This document shows, piece by piece, positions 9,017 to 17,190 of a stretch of DNA of 64,000 nt. The DNA lies in the NCBI RefSeq assembly GCF_018742245.1, contig NZ_CP036132.1, forward strand, positions 3,529,001 through 3,593,000. The letters are read 5' to 3'. Both the position numbers and the translations under genes were made by a program. Every line of letters starts with the position of its first letter. Position 1 is the first letter of the stretch. The notes beneath the pieces are model-generated. The model ran no database searches. It was not told where the DNA came from and saw nothing but the letters and a program-made list of their open reading frames with translations. Source of the DNA: Bacillus mycoides. GTDB taxonomy: Bacteria; Bacillota; Bacilli; Bacillales; Bacillaceae_G.

Positions 9017-9106
9017 ACTAGAAACCCCTCCTGAAATGTTTTGTCTAATGATTCATACGCTGCTGTCCCTTACTTCTTGCTGTCACCTCCCTAAAAAGGA
9101 ACTTCC

Positions 9107-9832
9107 CTACATACGTTTTCTTAATACGTGGAAGCTAAACTTATCAGCTCTAAAGTAATTAATAGAATATAAGATTGGCTCATCATTTTGATCATAGTGC
9201 ATTTGTTTTAAAACTAGCAGTGCCGTTTCAGGTTCACATTCTAAAATCGGTGAAATTTTCGAGTGATAACCAATCGGTTCAATGTGAGCAACTGCGTATG
9301 TGATACGCTTGTGCGTATTATTATGTATTACTGTAAGCAGCGATTCCTCATTGTATCCCGATAAATCTGGTAATATCTCTTTTGCTAGTTTATCAATGCA
9401 ATATACAACTGGTTCCCCATCCGCTGTACGAACACGTTCAATCATTACTGCGCTAAAACCATCTTCACAATTAAATTTCTCTTTTTCTTCTTCTGTTAAA
9501 GTTGTTGTAGATGATGATAAAAAGATTGTTCCTGGTGTTTTCCCCACACTAGAAATCATATCTGTAATACTAGAAAGTTGCTCTATTCCAGAAGAAAATA
9601 ACGGCTTCGCATTTACAAATGTCCCTACACCATGTCTACGAATAACAACATTTTCTTCTTCTAAAATACGTAGTGCTTCCCTTAAAGTTGCCCTACTTAC
9701 ACCAAGTTCTTTCGCTAGATCAAACTCTGAAGGTAACTTTTGTTTTTCTTTGTAAGCCCCATCTTTAATTTTTCCTTTGATGTGATCAATCACCCGCAAA
9801 TATAGGTGACGACTATCGGATTTTACTGACAT
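9107..9832 (-). CDS. ymfC: YmfC, GntR-family (HutC/UTRA) transcription regulator
   Basis: A 241-residue regulator. The N-terminal winged helix (about residues 10-75) contains [20 protein letters not shown], the GntR DNA-binding signature; the C-terminal UTRA domain (about 95-235) binds a small effector. The start was set at ATG 9830-9832 (MSVKSD) because GGGGGAG lies 7 nt upstream, not at the upstream in-frame ATG 9845-9847. It is the first gene after the riboswitch leader and precedes the nup genes, so it is likely a local repressor of nucleoside uptake; effector unknown. In B. subtilis ymfC also follows spoIIIE. Confidence 0.85.
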   Translation of the reverse strand: MSVKSDSRHLYLRVIDHIKGKIKDGAYKEKQKLPSEFDLAKELGVSRATLREALRILEEENVVIRRHGVGTFVNAKPLFSSGIEQLSSITDMISSVGKTPGTIFLSSSTTTLTEEEKEKFNCEDGFSAVMIERVRTADGEPVVYCIDKLAKEILPDLSGYNEESLLTVIHNNTHKRITYAVAHIEPIGYHSKISPILECEPETALLVLKQMHYDQNDEPILYSINYFRADKFSFHVLRKRM

Positions 9833-9993
9833 AAGACTCCCCCGCATTTCAATTATTCGACCTCTGATGTAAGACTTCTTTTCTCTTTTTTCAACTTACA
9901 ACATAGTATAAATTACTAAATACTAAAAATAAGCGTAATTATCGAATAAATATTAATAATTTTTCAAGATGAAATTTTCACACTTTATTCCAT

Positions 9994-10049
9994 AAAAAAA
10001 ACTTTGCACCATAAACATTCCTCATATCGAGAAAAAGTTCGGCACAAAG
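9994..10049 (-). terminator. Riboswitch-controlled intrinsic terminator of the ymfC-nup leader
   Basis: Outer stem CUUUGUGCC/GGUGCAAAG (10041-10049 with 10002-10010, two wobble pairs), an inner UUUCUC/GAGGAA stem, then eight U (9994-10001). It lies 32 nt after the purine aptamer and 160 nt before the ymfC start codon. Confidence 0.85.
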
Positions 10050-10080
10050 ATTCCTTACATCCTTTGTTACACACTTTTCC

Positions 10081-10149
10081 CCTCATAGTCTAGCAATTCA
10101 TGGTTGCCAGGTAGAAACTTATGGACCTTATCTCCAAGATTATATGAGG
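10081..10149 (-). ncRNA. Purine riboswitch aptamer, guanine type
   Basis: Minus-strand RNA folds as the purine aptamer. P1 is CCUCAUA (10149-10143) with UAUGAGG (10087-10081). The hallmark order UAUAAUC - P2 hairpin with loop GAUAAGG - AUAAGUUUCUACC - P3 hairpin with CUGGCAA/UUGCUAG arms and loop CCAUGAA - GACUAUG is all present. The specificity base in J3/1 is C (GACUAUG; adenine switches have GAUUAUG), which predicts guanine or hypoxanthine binding. Ligand binding would stabilise P1 and favour the downstream terminator 9994-10049, shutting off ymfC and the nup transporter genes when purine is plentiful. Loop-loop pairing is inferred, not tested. Confidence 0.93.
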
Positions 10150-10169
10150 TAGTGGTTCTTTTCGAAGTA

Positions 10170-10198
10170 ATCTTACCACTTGCTCCCATATGTGTCAA
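10170..10198 (-). promoter_or_regulatory. Strong sigma-A promoter of the ymfC-nup transcript
   Basis: Minus strand TTGACA (10193-10198), 17-bp spacer, TAAGAT (10170-10175). Transcription would start near 10163, about 14 nt before the riboswitch P1 helix, giving a leader of about 330 nt. Confidence 0.88.
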
Positions 10199-10223
10199 CA
10201 GAATTCAACATTTTTCTACATTA

Positions 10224-10266
10224 AATATCGAACGTTCCGAAAATCAAAACGATAAGCATTCGTATT
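10224..10266 (-). promoter_or_regulatory. Two inverted PurBox-like sequences (possible PurR site)
   Basis: AATATCGAACGTT (10224-10236) and, in inverse orientation, a CGAA-core box at 10254-10266 lie upstream of the -35 element. The cores are 26 bp apart; PurR boxes of Bacillus have a CCGAAC core in inverted pairs at close to this spacing. The boxes are imperfect, so this is tentative. Confidence 0.35.
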
Positions 10267-10334
10267 CTAAAGAGCCCTCCGTTATGTAAGCACTTTCTTT
10301 TCTATTGACTATAGTATATAACAAAAACAGCATA

Positions 10335-10372
10335 TAAAAAAGCCTAATTGTAAAAACAATTAGGCTTTTTTT
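10335..10372 (-). terminator. Terminator after spoIIIE
   Basis: Perfect 15-bp stem (10337-10351 with 10356-10370), tail TTTTTTATATG on the minus strand. The 10199-10334 stretch upstream of the ymfC promoter otherwise holds only the PurBox-like boxes. Confidence 0.9.
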
Positions 10373-12755
10373 AAGAACTTTTTTCTTGCACATCTTTAAT
10401 GAGTACTCCCCTTGGTTTACTACCTTCATAAGGACCTACTACACCATTCATTTCCATGGCATCAATTAAACGAGCTGCTCGCGTATATCCTACTCTAAAT
10501 CTACGTTGTAACATAGAAACAGATGCTGTTTGCATTTCTACTACAAGCTGAACCGCTTCATCGTATAATTCATCTTCTACTTCCTGCTTTGTTTCAGGAA
10601 CATCTTGTGGAATCATGTCCTCTTGATATTGCGCTTTTTGCTGCGCAATAACAGATTCTACGACTCTCTCAACTTCATCATCTGATAAAAACGCCCCCTG
10701 TACACGAACAGGTTTCGATGCACCAATTGGTATGAACAACATATCTCCACGACCTAGCAACTTCTCTGCACCACCACCGTCAAGAATCGTTCGAGAGTCT
10801 ATTTGGGAAGATACAGCAAATGCAATACGCGATGGAATATTCGCTTTAATAACACCCGTAATAACATCAACTGACGGACGCTGAGTCGCAATAATTAAAT
10901 GAATACCAGCAGCACGTGCCATTTGTGCTAAACGCATAATCGCATCTTCTACATCCGAAGAAGCAACCATCATTAAATCAGCTAACTCGTCCACAATTAC
11001 CACAATATATGGTAATTCAGGTTGTTTCGCTTCCGATTGGCTATTATGTTCTTTAATATAATCGTTATACCCTTCAATGTTACGCGTACCGCTATGCGCA
11101 AATAATTCATAACGACGCTCCATTTCACTCACAACTTTCTTCAAAGCCTGTGACGCTTTTTTCGGATCAGTTACAACTGGTGTTAATAAGTGCGGAACAC
11201 CGTTATATACATTTAACTCTACCATTTTCGGATCAATCATCATTAATTTTACTTCATGCGGTTTCGCACGCATTAAAATACTTACAATAATTCCATTAAT
11301 ACATACACTCTTTCCACTACCAGTCGCACCAGCTACTAATAAATGGGGCATTTTATTTAAACGTGCCAATACAGCCTCTCCTGTAACATCACGTCCAAGA
11401 CCGATTAATAACTTCTCTTCTGGGTGGTTATTCGCCTTTGAATCAAGAACTTCTCTCAGCGTTACCATAGAAACTTCTGAATTCGGAACCTCGATCCCTA
11501 CAGCTGATTTCCCGGGAATAGGTGCTTCAATACGAATGTCTTTCGCTGCTAAAGCAAGCGCCAAATCATCACTTAAACTAACAATTTTACTTACCTTTAC
11601 TCCCATATCAGGATACACTTCATACTTCGTAACTGCAGGACCTCTATGTACTTTTGTTACTTTCGCTTTCACACCAAAACTTTGGAATGTACGTTCCAAT
11701 TTACGAGCATTTTCATAAATTTCCGCATTTTCATTTGTAACTTGCTTATTTTGGGGAAACTTTAATATATCAAGCGAAGGAAGCTTATAATCTTTATTTT
11801 CCACATTAGAAAATTGCATAGGAGGTGCTTTCGTTTCACCTTCTAGCGATTCAACGATTTTTTCTCCTCGTTTCTTTTGAAGTTGTTCTTCTGGCGCAGG
11901 CGGAACTGCCTCTTCAATAAACGGGGGAGTGATTAACTCATTTTCTTCTATCTGCTTTTCCGTCTCTTCACGTACTGGATAATTCTCAGTAAAATTCGAA
12001 ATAATTGGTGGACCAATTTCTATTTCTTCTACTGGCTCAATAGCTTCTTCTTGTTCAGCAACACGTTCATGCCTCTTGCTTCTTGTTGTTTTTTTCTTTT
12101 CAGTTTGCTCCGCGACCCTTTGAGATTTCCAATCTTTATAATCCCCTTGCATTACTTGAAATTGACTTCTAAGAATTCTCCCTACCGGAGCAAGTACTTC
12201 TCCAATATGTTTATTTGTTATACAAAGTATTCCAAGAATAACTAAAATAATTCCAATGATATATGCCCCTACTTCGTCAAATAAGAAGTAGCACGTTGCG
12301 AACATCAGTGCACCGAACATACCACCACCTAAATGGACACTATCCGGGCCCTTTTTCATTTCAAGGAAGAAGTAATCTTTTGTACTAACAATTACAGAAG
12401 TATTTTGCACAGCTCCATCTTTCGTAAGAAGGTTAAATAATGTAATATGACTAAACATTAATATTGCTAGTACAATTAAATAAACACCTATTAACCGTTT
12501 ATTTAAAAGGTTTGGCCATCCACGCTTTATTACAAATGCAACAGATAAAGCTATTACACCTAACACACCAATTATGTACCACTCACCAAAGAAGAAGCGA
12601 AAAAATAACACAAACGATTTACCTACAACACCTAGCTGTAAAATCGTAATAATTGAAAGTGCAAAAAGAGTCAACCCGACGATTTCATAATACAAAGTTG
12701 GCTTTATCGTACGTCTTGCCTTTGCCTTCGTCCCTCTTTGCTTTTGTTTTGCCAT
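10371..12755 (-). CDS. spoIIIE: SpoIIIE/FtsK DNA translocase
   Basis: A 794-residue hexameric ATP-driven DNA pump that moves the chromosome through the division or sporulation septum. N-terminal part (residues 20-190) has several membrane segments; a charged, low-complexity Glu/Pro/Lys linker follows (about 200-330); then the motor with Walker A GATGSGKS (about 476-483) and Walker [13 protein letters not shown]; and a C-terminal winged-helix gamma domain ([18 protein letters not shown]) that reads polar SRS motifs. Start ATG 12753-12755 was chosen for its GAGGTGA site. Position between tepA/ylzJ and ymfC is the standard Bacillus arrangement. Ends at a clear terminator. Confidence 0.94.
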   Translation of the reverse strand: MAKQKQRGTKAKARRTIKPTLYYEIVGLTLFALSIITILQLGVVGKSFVLFFRFFFGEWYIIGVLGVIALSVAFVIKRGWPNLLNKRLIGVYLIVLAILMFSHITLFNLLTKDGAVQNTSVIVSTKDYFFLEMKKGPDSVHLGGGMFGALMFATCYFLFDEVGAYIIGIILVILGILCITNKHIGEVLAPVGRILRSQFQVMQGDYKDWKSQRVAEQTEKKKTTRSKRHERVAEQEEAIEPVEEIEIGPPIISNFTENYPVREETEKQIEENELITPPFIEEAVPPAPEEQLQKKRGEKIVESLEGETKAPPMQFSNVENKDYKLPSLDILKFPQNKQVTNENAEIYENARKLERTFQSFGVKAKVTKVHRGPAVTKYEVYPDMGVKVSKIVSLSDDLALALAAKDIRIEAPIPGKSAVGIEVPNSEVSMVTLREVLDSKANNHPEEKLLIGLGRDVTGEAVLARLNKMPHLLVAGATGSGKSVCINGIIVSILMRAKPHEVKLMMIDPKMVELNVYNGVPHLLTPVVTDPKKASQALKKVVSEMERRYELFAHSGTRNIEGYNDYIKEHNSQSEAKQPELPYIVVIVDELADLMMVASSDVEDAIMRLAQMARAAGIHLIIATQRPSVDVITGVIKANIPSRIAFAVSSQIDSRTILDGGGAEKLLGRGDMLFIPIGASKPVRVQGAFLSDDEVERVVESVIAQQKAQYQEDMIPQDVPETKQEVEDELYDEAVQLVVEMQTASVSMLQRRFRVGYTRAARLIDAMEMNGVVGPYEGSKPRGVLIKDVQEKSS

Positions 12756-12885
12756 TTCTTCACCTCGTGTTCTAAAAATTAAGTACAACTTCCTTATAAA
12801 AAAGTTCTACTTATATGTCTTTCTCTCTATTTTTCAGGTCTTTATATCTTCTATTTTTACACTTCTTGTAAAATGTTAAATAAAC

Positions 12886-12914
12886 AGAAGAAAGCAGCCT
12901 ACTCATGGCTGCTC
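12886..12914 (-). terminator. Terminator after tepA-ylzJ
   Basis: Seven-bp GC-rich stem AGCAGCC/GGCTGCT (12893-12899 with 12907-12913), loop of 7, tail TTCTTCTGTTTATTT on the minus strand. Confidence 0.75.
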
Positions 12915-12969
12915 AACCGTCTTGTTTTGTATATTATACCATAGCTCCTAAACAAAATCCTTCTTTTTG

Positions 12970-13173
12970 CTAAAAGGTAATTTTCTGTCCAGGCTCAAAA
13001 TCTAGGTAGTGAGACGGATTCGTACTTAATACACGTACAATAGAGTAACATTGATTATCCTCCTCAGAAACCACTAATTCCACGCCATTTATATTCACAA
13101 CTTTTTGGCTTTCGCATTGTGAATAATCAGCCGGATACACAAGTTGCTCTGGCATAATTGTATATAAAATCAT
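12970..13173 (-). CDS. ylzJ: YlzJ-like small protein
   Basis: A 67-residue protein beginning [14 protein letters not shown], of the YlzJ-like family found next to tepA in Bacillus; function unknown. Its ATG (13171-13173) overlaps the tepA stop codon in an ATGA arrangement and has GAGGGGAC upstream, so it is translationally coupled to tepA. No signal peptide or membrane segment is visible. Confidence 0.82.
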   Translation of the reverse strand: MILYTIMPEQLVYPADYSQCESQKVVNINGVELVVSEEDNQCYSIVRVLSTNPSHYLDFEPGQKITF

Positions 13174-13919
13174 TGTAGCATTGTCCCCTCTGCACTATTA
13201 TCCGTGCTTTCATCAATTAATTCGTTTAATTTTCGAAGTGCGCTACCAATACCACCGACATTATCTATAAGACCATACTTCACTGCATCCCCACCTATTA
13301 CATTCGTCCCAATATCTCGCGTCAAATTTCCTTTTGCAAACATAAGCTCTTTAAAACGATCTTCCGTTACTTTCGAATGCTTTGTCACAAATCGAATGAC
13401 TCTTTCTTGCATTTTATCCAAATACTCAAATGTTTGCGGCACACCTATAACAAGACCTGTTAAACGAATCGGATGAATTGTCATCGTCGCTGTTTCGGCA
13501 ATAAATGAATAATTAGTCGAGACCGCAATCGGTACACCGATTGAATGCCCTCCTCCTAAAACAAGAGATACAGTTGGTTTTGAAAGCGAAGCCACCATTT
13601 CAGAAATCGCTAACCCAGCTTCAACGTCACCTCCAACTGTATTTAATATTAACAGTAAACCTTCAATTTTTGGATTTTGTTCAATCGCGACAATTTGCGG
13701 AATGATGTGTTCATATTTTGTTGTTTTATTTTGTGGTGGCAACTGAATATGACCTTCCACCTGCCCAACAATTGTTAAGCAATGAATACGCGATTCATTC
13801 ATTTGTGGTACATTCGTCTGTCCAAGTTGCTGAATTTTCTCCACTATAGAAGCCTCTTTTGGAACTTCTTTCGGCTCAGCTTCTTTTTCTTCATTTGTAT
13901 AACGATCACGTTCTGTCAT
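13170..13919 (-). CDS. tepA: TepA, ClpP-like translocation-enhancing protein/serine protease
   Basis: A 249-residue protein of the ClpP/crotonase fold. An acidic, Lys-rich N-terminal tail (about residues 1-30) precedes the fold. A Ser in [10 protein letters not shown] sits at the ClpP nucleophile position and a His follows in TMTIHPIRL, consistent with an active protease. B. subtilis TepA was linked to presecretory protein handling and spore-protein turnover. Start ATG 13917-13919 follows AAAGGGG. A weak promoter-like pair lies at 13940-13968, after the rnjB terminator. Confidence 0.88.
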   Translation of the reverse strand: MTERDRYTNEEKEAEPKEVPKEASIVEKIQQLGQTNVPQMNESRIHCLTIVGQVEGHIQLPPQNKTTKYEHIIPQIVAIEQNPKIEGLLLILNTVGGDVEAGLAISEMVASLSKPTVSLVLGGGHSIGVPIAVSTNYSFIAETATMTIHPIRLTGLVIGVPQTFEYLDKMQERVIRFVTKHSKVTEDRFKELMFAKGNLTRDIGTNVIGGDAVKYGLIDNVGGIGSALRKLNELIDESTDNSAEGTMLQ

Positions 13920-13939
13920 ATCGCATCCCCTTTCACTCG

Positions 13940-13968
13940 TATATAACTATTATTTCTTAAGTTATAAA
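13940..13968 (-). promoter_or_regulatory. Possible promoter of tepA-ylzJ
   Basis: Minus strand TTTATA (13963-13968), 17-bp spacer, TATATA (13940-13945), between the rnjB terminator and tepA. The match to consensus is moderate in an AT-rich stretch. Confidence 0.4.
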
Positions 13969-13985
13969 TTTCATTCGATAGGGTT

Positions 13986-14019
13986 AAAAAAGAAAAAGAT
14001 CACCTGTAAAGGTGACCTT
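13986..14019 (-). terminator. Terminator after rnjB
   Basis: Nine-bp stem AAGGUCACC/GGUGAUCUU (14011-14019 with 13996-14004, one wobble), followed by TTTCTTTTTT on the minus strand. Confidence 0.88.
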
Positions 14020-14021
14020 CT

Positions 14022-15692
14022 TTATACTTCCATAATAATCGGTAAAATCATTGGCTTTCTCTTCGTTTCTTCGTACAAGAACTGCCCTAATAATTCACGA
14101 ATATTTTGTTTCAACATAGACCATTCAATTGTATACTCTTTAATTGATTGTTCAACAATCATACGTACAATATCTGTGGATCGTTCGATTAATGCTTCTG
14201 ATTCACGAACATATACAAAGCCGCGTGAAATAATTTCTGGACCAGAGATTATTTTCTTTTCATCCTTACCTAGTGTTACAACAACAACTAAAATTCCATC
14301 TTGAGATAACATCTTTCTATCTCGAAGAACGATGTTACCGACGTCACCTACACCTAATCCATCAATTAAAACATTGCCAGCTTGCACTTTACCAACTAAT
14401 TTTGCTTCATCGTCACCAAAAGCAATTACATCACCTTTTTCTACGATAAAGATATTCTCTCTCGTAATACCTACATCTTCCGCTAAATATGCATGTGCTT
14501 TTTGCATACGGAACTCACCATGTACGGGTACAAAATACTTTGGCTTCATTAAATTCATCATCAGCTTTAATTCTTCTTGGCTACCGTGACCTGAAACGTG
14601 GACTTTTCTTTCACCGTAATAAATAACCTCAGCCCCAGATCTAAATAACAAGTCAATAATTTTTGATACAGATATTTCATTTCCTGGAATTGGAGAAGCT
14701 GCAATAATAACAGTATCACCTTTACGAATTGAAATTTGTTTGTGAGCTTGCTTCGCCATTCTAGAAAGGGCTGCCATCGGTTCCCCTTGACTACCAGTCG
14801 TTAAAATAGCTACCTTTTTTTCCGGGAAATTGTCTATTTCTTGTAATGAAATAACCATACCTTCTGGAACATCTAAATAACCAAGACGTCTTGCAATATC
14901 TACCACTTTTACCATGCTACGTCCTACTACTGCTACCTTCCTTCCAGTTTCAGCAGCTGCATCAAACACTTGTTGAATACGATGTACATTGGAGGCAAAT
15001 GAAGCAACAATAATACGTCCTTCTGAACTATAGAATACTTTAGAAATCTCTATACCAACTTCTTTTTCCGAACCTGTATAACCAGGACGTTCAGCGTTTG
15101 TACTATCAGATAACAAGCAAAGCACGCCTTCATTTCCAATTTGCGCCATTTTCCCAATATCTGCTCCACTATTTCCGATTGGAGTTTGATCAAATTTAAA
15201 GTCTCCTGTATATACTACAGCACCTTTTGATGTATGGAAACAAACACCCACAGAATCCGGAATACTATGTGTCGTTCCGAAGAATGACACAGTTGTTGAA
15301 TTAAACTCTACTGTTGAATTCGAGTCAATTGTTTTTAAGTCTACACGGCCTAACATTCCTGCTTCGCCAAGCTTTTCTTGTATAAGTCCTACCGTTAATT
15401 TCGTCGCATATACTGGAATAGATAATTTACGAAGCACATAAACAATTCCACCAATATGATCTTCATGACCATGGGTAATAAATAGTCCTTTTACTCGCTC
15501 TTGATTTTCTACTAAATATGTAATGTCAGGAATAACAATATCAATCCCAAACATTTCATCTCCCGGGAACATCAATCCTGCATCTACAATAAAGATTTCA
15601 GAATCAATTTCAACACAGTACATGTTTTTTCCGATTTCACCTACTCCGCCAAGCGCAAATACTTTAACAGACTCATTCTCTTTTCTCTTCAT
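14022..15692 (-). CDS. rnjB: RNase J (RnjB/J2-type) ribonuclease
   Basis: A 556-residue metallo-beta-lactamase/beta-CASP ribonuclease with endo- and 5'-3' exonuclease activity in the family. The zinc motif HGHEDHIGG is near residue 75; further ligands are in TGDFKFD and the beta-CASP motif VSGHGSQEE and VHGEFRM. Position beside dapA and tepA matches B. subtilis ymfA/rnjB, hence J2 rather than J1. The start ATG 15690-15692 has only a weak AGG seven nt upstream; a much stronger GAGAGGTG lies about 157 nt upstream on the far side of a long inverted repeat (see leader). Length is normal for the family. Confidence 0.9.
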   Translation of the reverse strand: MKRKENESVKVFALGGVGEIGKNMYCVEIDSEIFIVDAGLMFPGDEMFGIDIVIPDITYLVENQERVKGLFITHGHEDHIGGIVYVLRKLSIPVYATKLTVGLIQEKLGEAGMLGRVDLKTIDSNSTVEFNSTTVSFFGTTHSIPDSVGVCFHTSKGAVVYTGDFKFDQTPIGNSGADIGKMAQIGNEGVLCLLSDSTNAERPGYTGSEKEVGIEISKVFYSSEGRIIVASFASNVHRIQQVFDAAAETGRKVAVVGRSMVKVVDIARRLGYLDVPEGMVISLQEIDNFPEKKVAILTTGSQGEPMAALSRMAKQAHKQISIRKGDTVIIAASPIPGNEISVSKIIDLLFRSGAEVIYYGERKVHVSGHGSQEELKLMMNLMKPKYFVPVHGEFRMQKAHAYLAEDVGITRENIFIVEKGDVIAFGDDEAKLVGKVQAGNVLIDGLGVGDVGNIVLRDRKMLSQDGILVVVVTLGKDEKKIISGPEIISRGFVYVRESEALIERSTDIVRMIVEQSIKEYTIEWSMLKQNIRELLGQFLYEETKRKPMILPIIMEV

Positions 15693-15856
15693 GTTGTTGC
15701 CTGGTTTAAAAATCTTGCAAACACTGATTTCACTAAAATTGCAGAGACACCAGGGGAAACTCTACAACCACCATATATTCACCGTCCAAGACGAATGTCC
15801 TTACCGTTATGCGATATCATGTCCTTGTTAATTTTTTAAACCAGGTTTCACCTCTC
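15693..15856 (-). ncRNA. Structured 5' leader of rnjB bracketed by a long inverted repeat
   Basis: Thirteen-bp perfect arms CCTGGTTTAAAAA (15700-15712) and its complement (15833-15845) enclose about 120 nt. Inside is a further stem UUGUAGAG/CUCUGCAA. The strong Shine-Dalgarno GAGAGGTG (15849-15856) lies just outside the far arm and the start codon just outside the near arm, so folding would put them about 10 nt apart. It could be a regulatory leader or a small inserted repeat element; I do not recognise a known RNA family. Confidence 0.55.
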
Positions 15857-15963
15857 TTTCATTATATAAATCAAATATCTTATTCGATATGATATGAAAA
15901 TTTCATTGAATCGTAATTTTTACCAATTTTGCTAAGCATACCCGTACTAAGCTACTTAGCCAT

Positions 15964-15993
15964 ATTATACCTGATACAAGAAATAGAACACAA
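15964..15993 (-). promoter_or_regulatory. Probable promoter of rnjB
   Basis: A perfect TATAAT -10 (15964-15969) with a weak TTGTGT at an 18-bp spacing. Just downstream the minus strand has nested GCTAAG/CTTAGC repeats that could form a 5'-terminal hairpin or operator. From 15994 to 16265 I see no gene; the only structure is a pair of 10-bp inverted repeats at 16032-16041 and 16211-16220. Confidence 0.6.
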
Positions 15994-16265
15994 GTTAAAT
16001 TATGCGAAAGACAAGAGAAGACGCTAAAGTGAGGCTGTAATTTTCGGGGGGGATTTTCATATCATACTCACTATTTTCCCTACGTAATAGGAGTTTAATG
16101 GAAAAATATTCATGTGAGTTCTTTACATAAACATGAAACGATATTCACTAAAAAAGTCTTATCTCTGTAATCCGTTTCTAACTAATCCTACACTCTGCCA
16201 TCTCCTTCTTATTACAGCCTATTAACTATAGCTATTTTTCACCACTTACATATAGTTAGTCAAAA

Positions 16266-16300
16266 TAAAAATGACCTAGTTTCACACTAGGTCATTTTTA
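16266..16300 (-). terminator. Terminator after dapA
   Basis: Perfect 15-bp stem (16266-16280 with 16286-16300), loop of 5, T-rich tail; it ends the dpaAB-asd-dapG-dapA unit. Confidence 0.92.
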
Positions 16301-17179
16301 TTAACGAGGAATAGATTGCATTACAGATTGTAACGTTACTCTTTCTTCTTCCGTTAATGGAAGAAGTGGTAAACGTACAGAACCTACATCTAATCCAACC
16401 ATTTGTAATGCTGTTTTTACTGGTGTTGGGCTTGGCGCCATAAATAGTGCATCCGTTACTTTTACTAGTAATTGATGTAATTTCTGCGCTTTTTTGAACT
16501 CTCCAGCTTGGAATGCAGCAATCATTTCTTGCATTTCATTCCCGATAACATGAGATGCTACAGAAACAATACCTTTTGCTCCAATTGCCATAGCTGGTAA
16601 TGTTAAACCATCATCACCGCTGTATACTGCAAAGTCGTCCGCTGTTTTTTCAATGATTTCTGTCATTGTTAATACATCGCCGCCTGCATCTTTAATCGCA
16701 ACAATGTTTTCTATTTTTGATAAACGAACAACTGTATCAACGGAGATTTGTACAATAGATCGTCCTGGAACATTATATAGCATTACCGGAAGCGGAGTGC
16801 TTTCAGCGATTGTTTTAAAGTGCTGGTACATTCCTTCTTGACTCGGTTTGTTATAATACGGTGCCACTAGCATAACTGCATCAACACCAGCTTCAGTTGC
16901 CTTTTTTGTTAAATCAACAGAAGCGTGCGTATTATTGCTACCTGTTCCAGCGATTACGGGCACCCTTTTATCGACAACAGATACAACATGGCGATATAAC
17001 GCTACTTTTTCTTCTGATGTTAATGTAGGAGATTCTCCAGTCGTTCCTCCTACCACGATTGCTGTTGTACCGTTATCAATTAAATAATTTACCAATTTCG
17101 TTGTCTTTGCAAAATCGATATTACCGTTTTTATCAAACGGTGTTACCATCGCGGTTGCAATTGTCCCAAAATCTATCAT
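16301..17179 (-). CDS. dapA: 4-hydroxy-tetrahydrodipicolinate synthase
   Basis: A 292-residue (beta/alpha)8 aldolase that condenses pyruvate with aspartate semialdehyde, the first committed step to diaminopimelate and lysine. It also supplies the precursor of dipicolinate for spores. Visible motifs are GGTTGESPTL, the catalytic Tyr in LYNVPGRS and the Schiff-base Lys in VAIKDAGGD (about residue 163). Start ATG 17177-17179 has AAGGAGTG upstream and follows dapG by 11 bp. The upstream neighbours make its other substrate (asd) and use its product (dpaAB). Confidence 0.95.
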   Translation of the reverse strand: MIDFGTIATAMVTPFDKNGNIDFAKTTKLVNYLIDNGTTAIVVGGTTGESPTLTSEEKVALYRHVVSVVDKRVPVIAGTGSNNTHASVDLTKKATEAGVDAVMLVAPYYNKPSQEGMYQHFKTIAESTPLPVMLYNVPGRSIVQISVDTVVRLSKIENIVAIKDAGGDVLTMTEIIEKTADDFAVYSGDDGLTLPAMAIGAKGIVSVASHVIGNEMQEMIAAFQAGEFKKAQKLHQLLVKVTDALFMAPSPTPVKTALQMVGLDVGSVRLPLLPLTEEERVTLQSVMQSIPR

Positions 17180-17190
17180 GATCTCACTCC

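Noticed and set aside
9300..9755. Plus-strand open frame of 151 codons inside ymfC
   Set aside because: Antisense to a conserved GntR gene; composition is that of a reversed coding frame.
9961..9990. CodY-box-like AT-rich sequence in the ymfC leader
   Set aside because: At best about 10 of 15 positions match the CodY consensus; no better than chance in AT-rich DNA.
10104..10289. Plus-strand open frame of 61 codons upstream of ymfC
   Set aside because: It overlaps the purine aptamer and promoter on the other strand, with no ribosome-binding site.
10244..10429. Minus-strand open frame of 61 codons spanning the spoIIIE terminator
   Set aside because: It crosses the stop and terminator of spoIIIE and the PurBox region; no ribosome-binding site.
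15693..15846. Known B. cereus repeat element or T-box upstream of rnjB
   Set aside because: No T-box signature is present, and I could not match the arms to a repeat family from memory; kept only as an unnamed structured leader.
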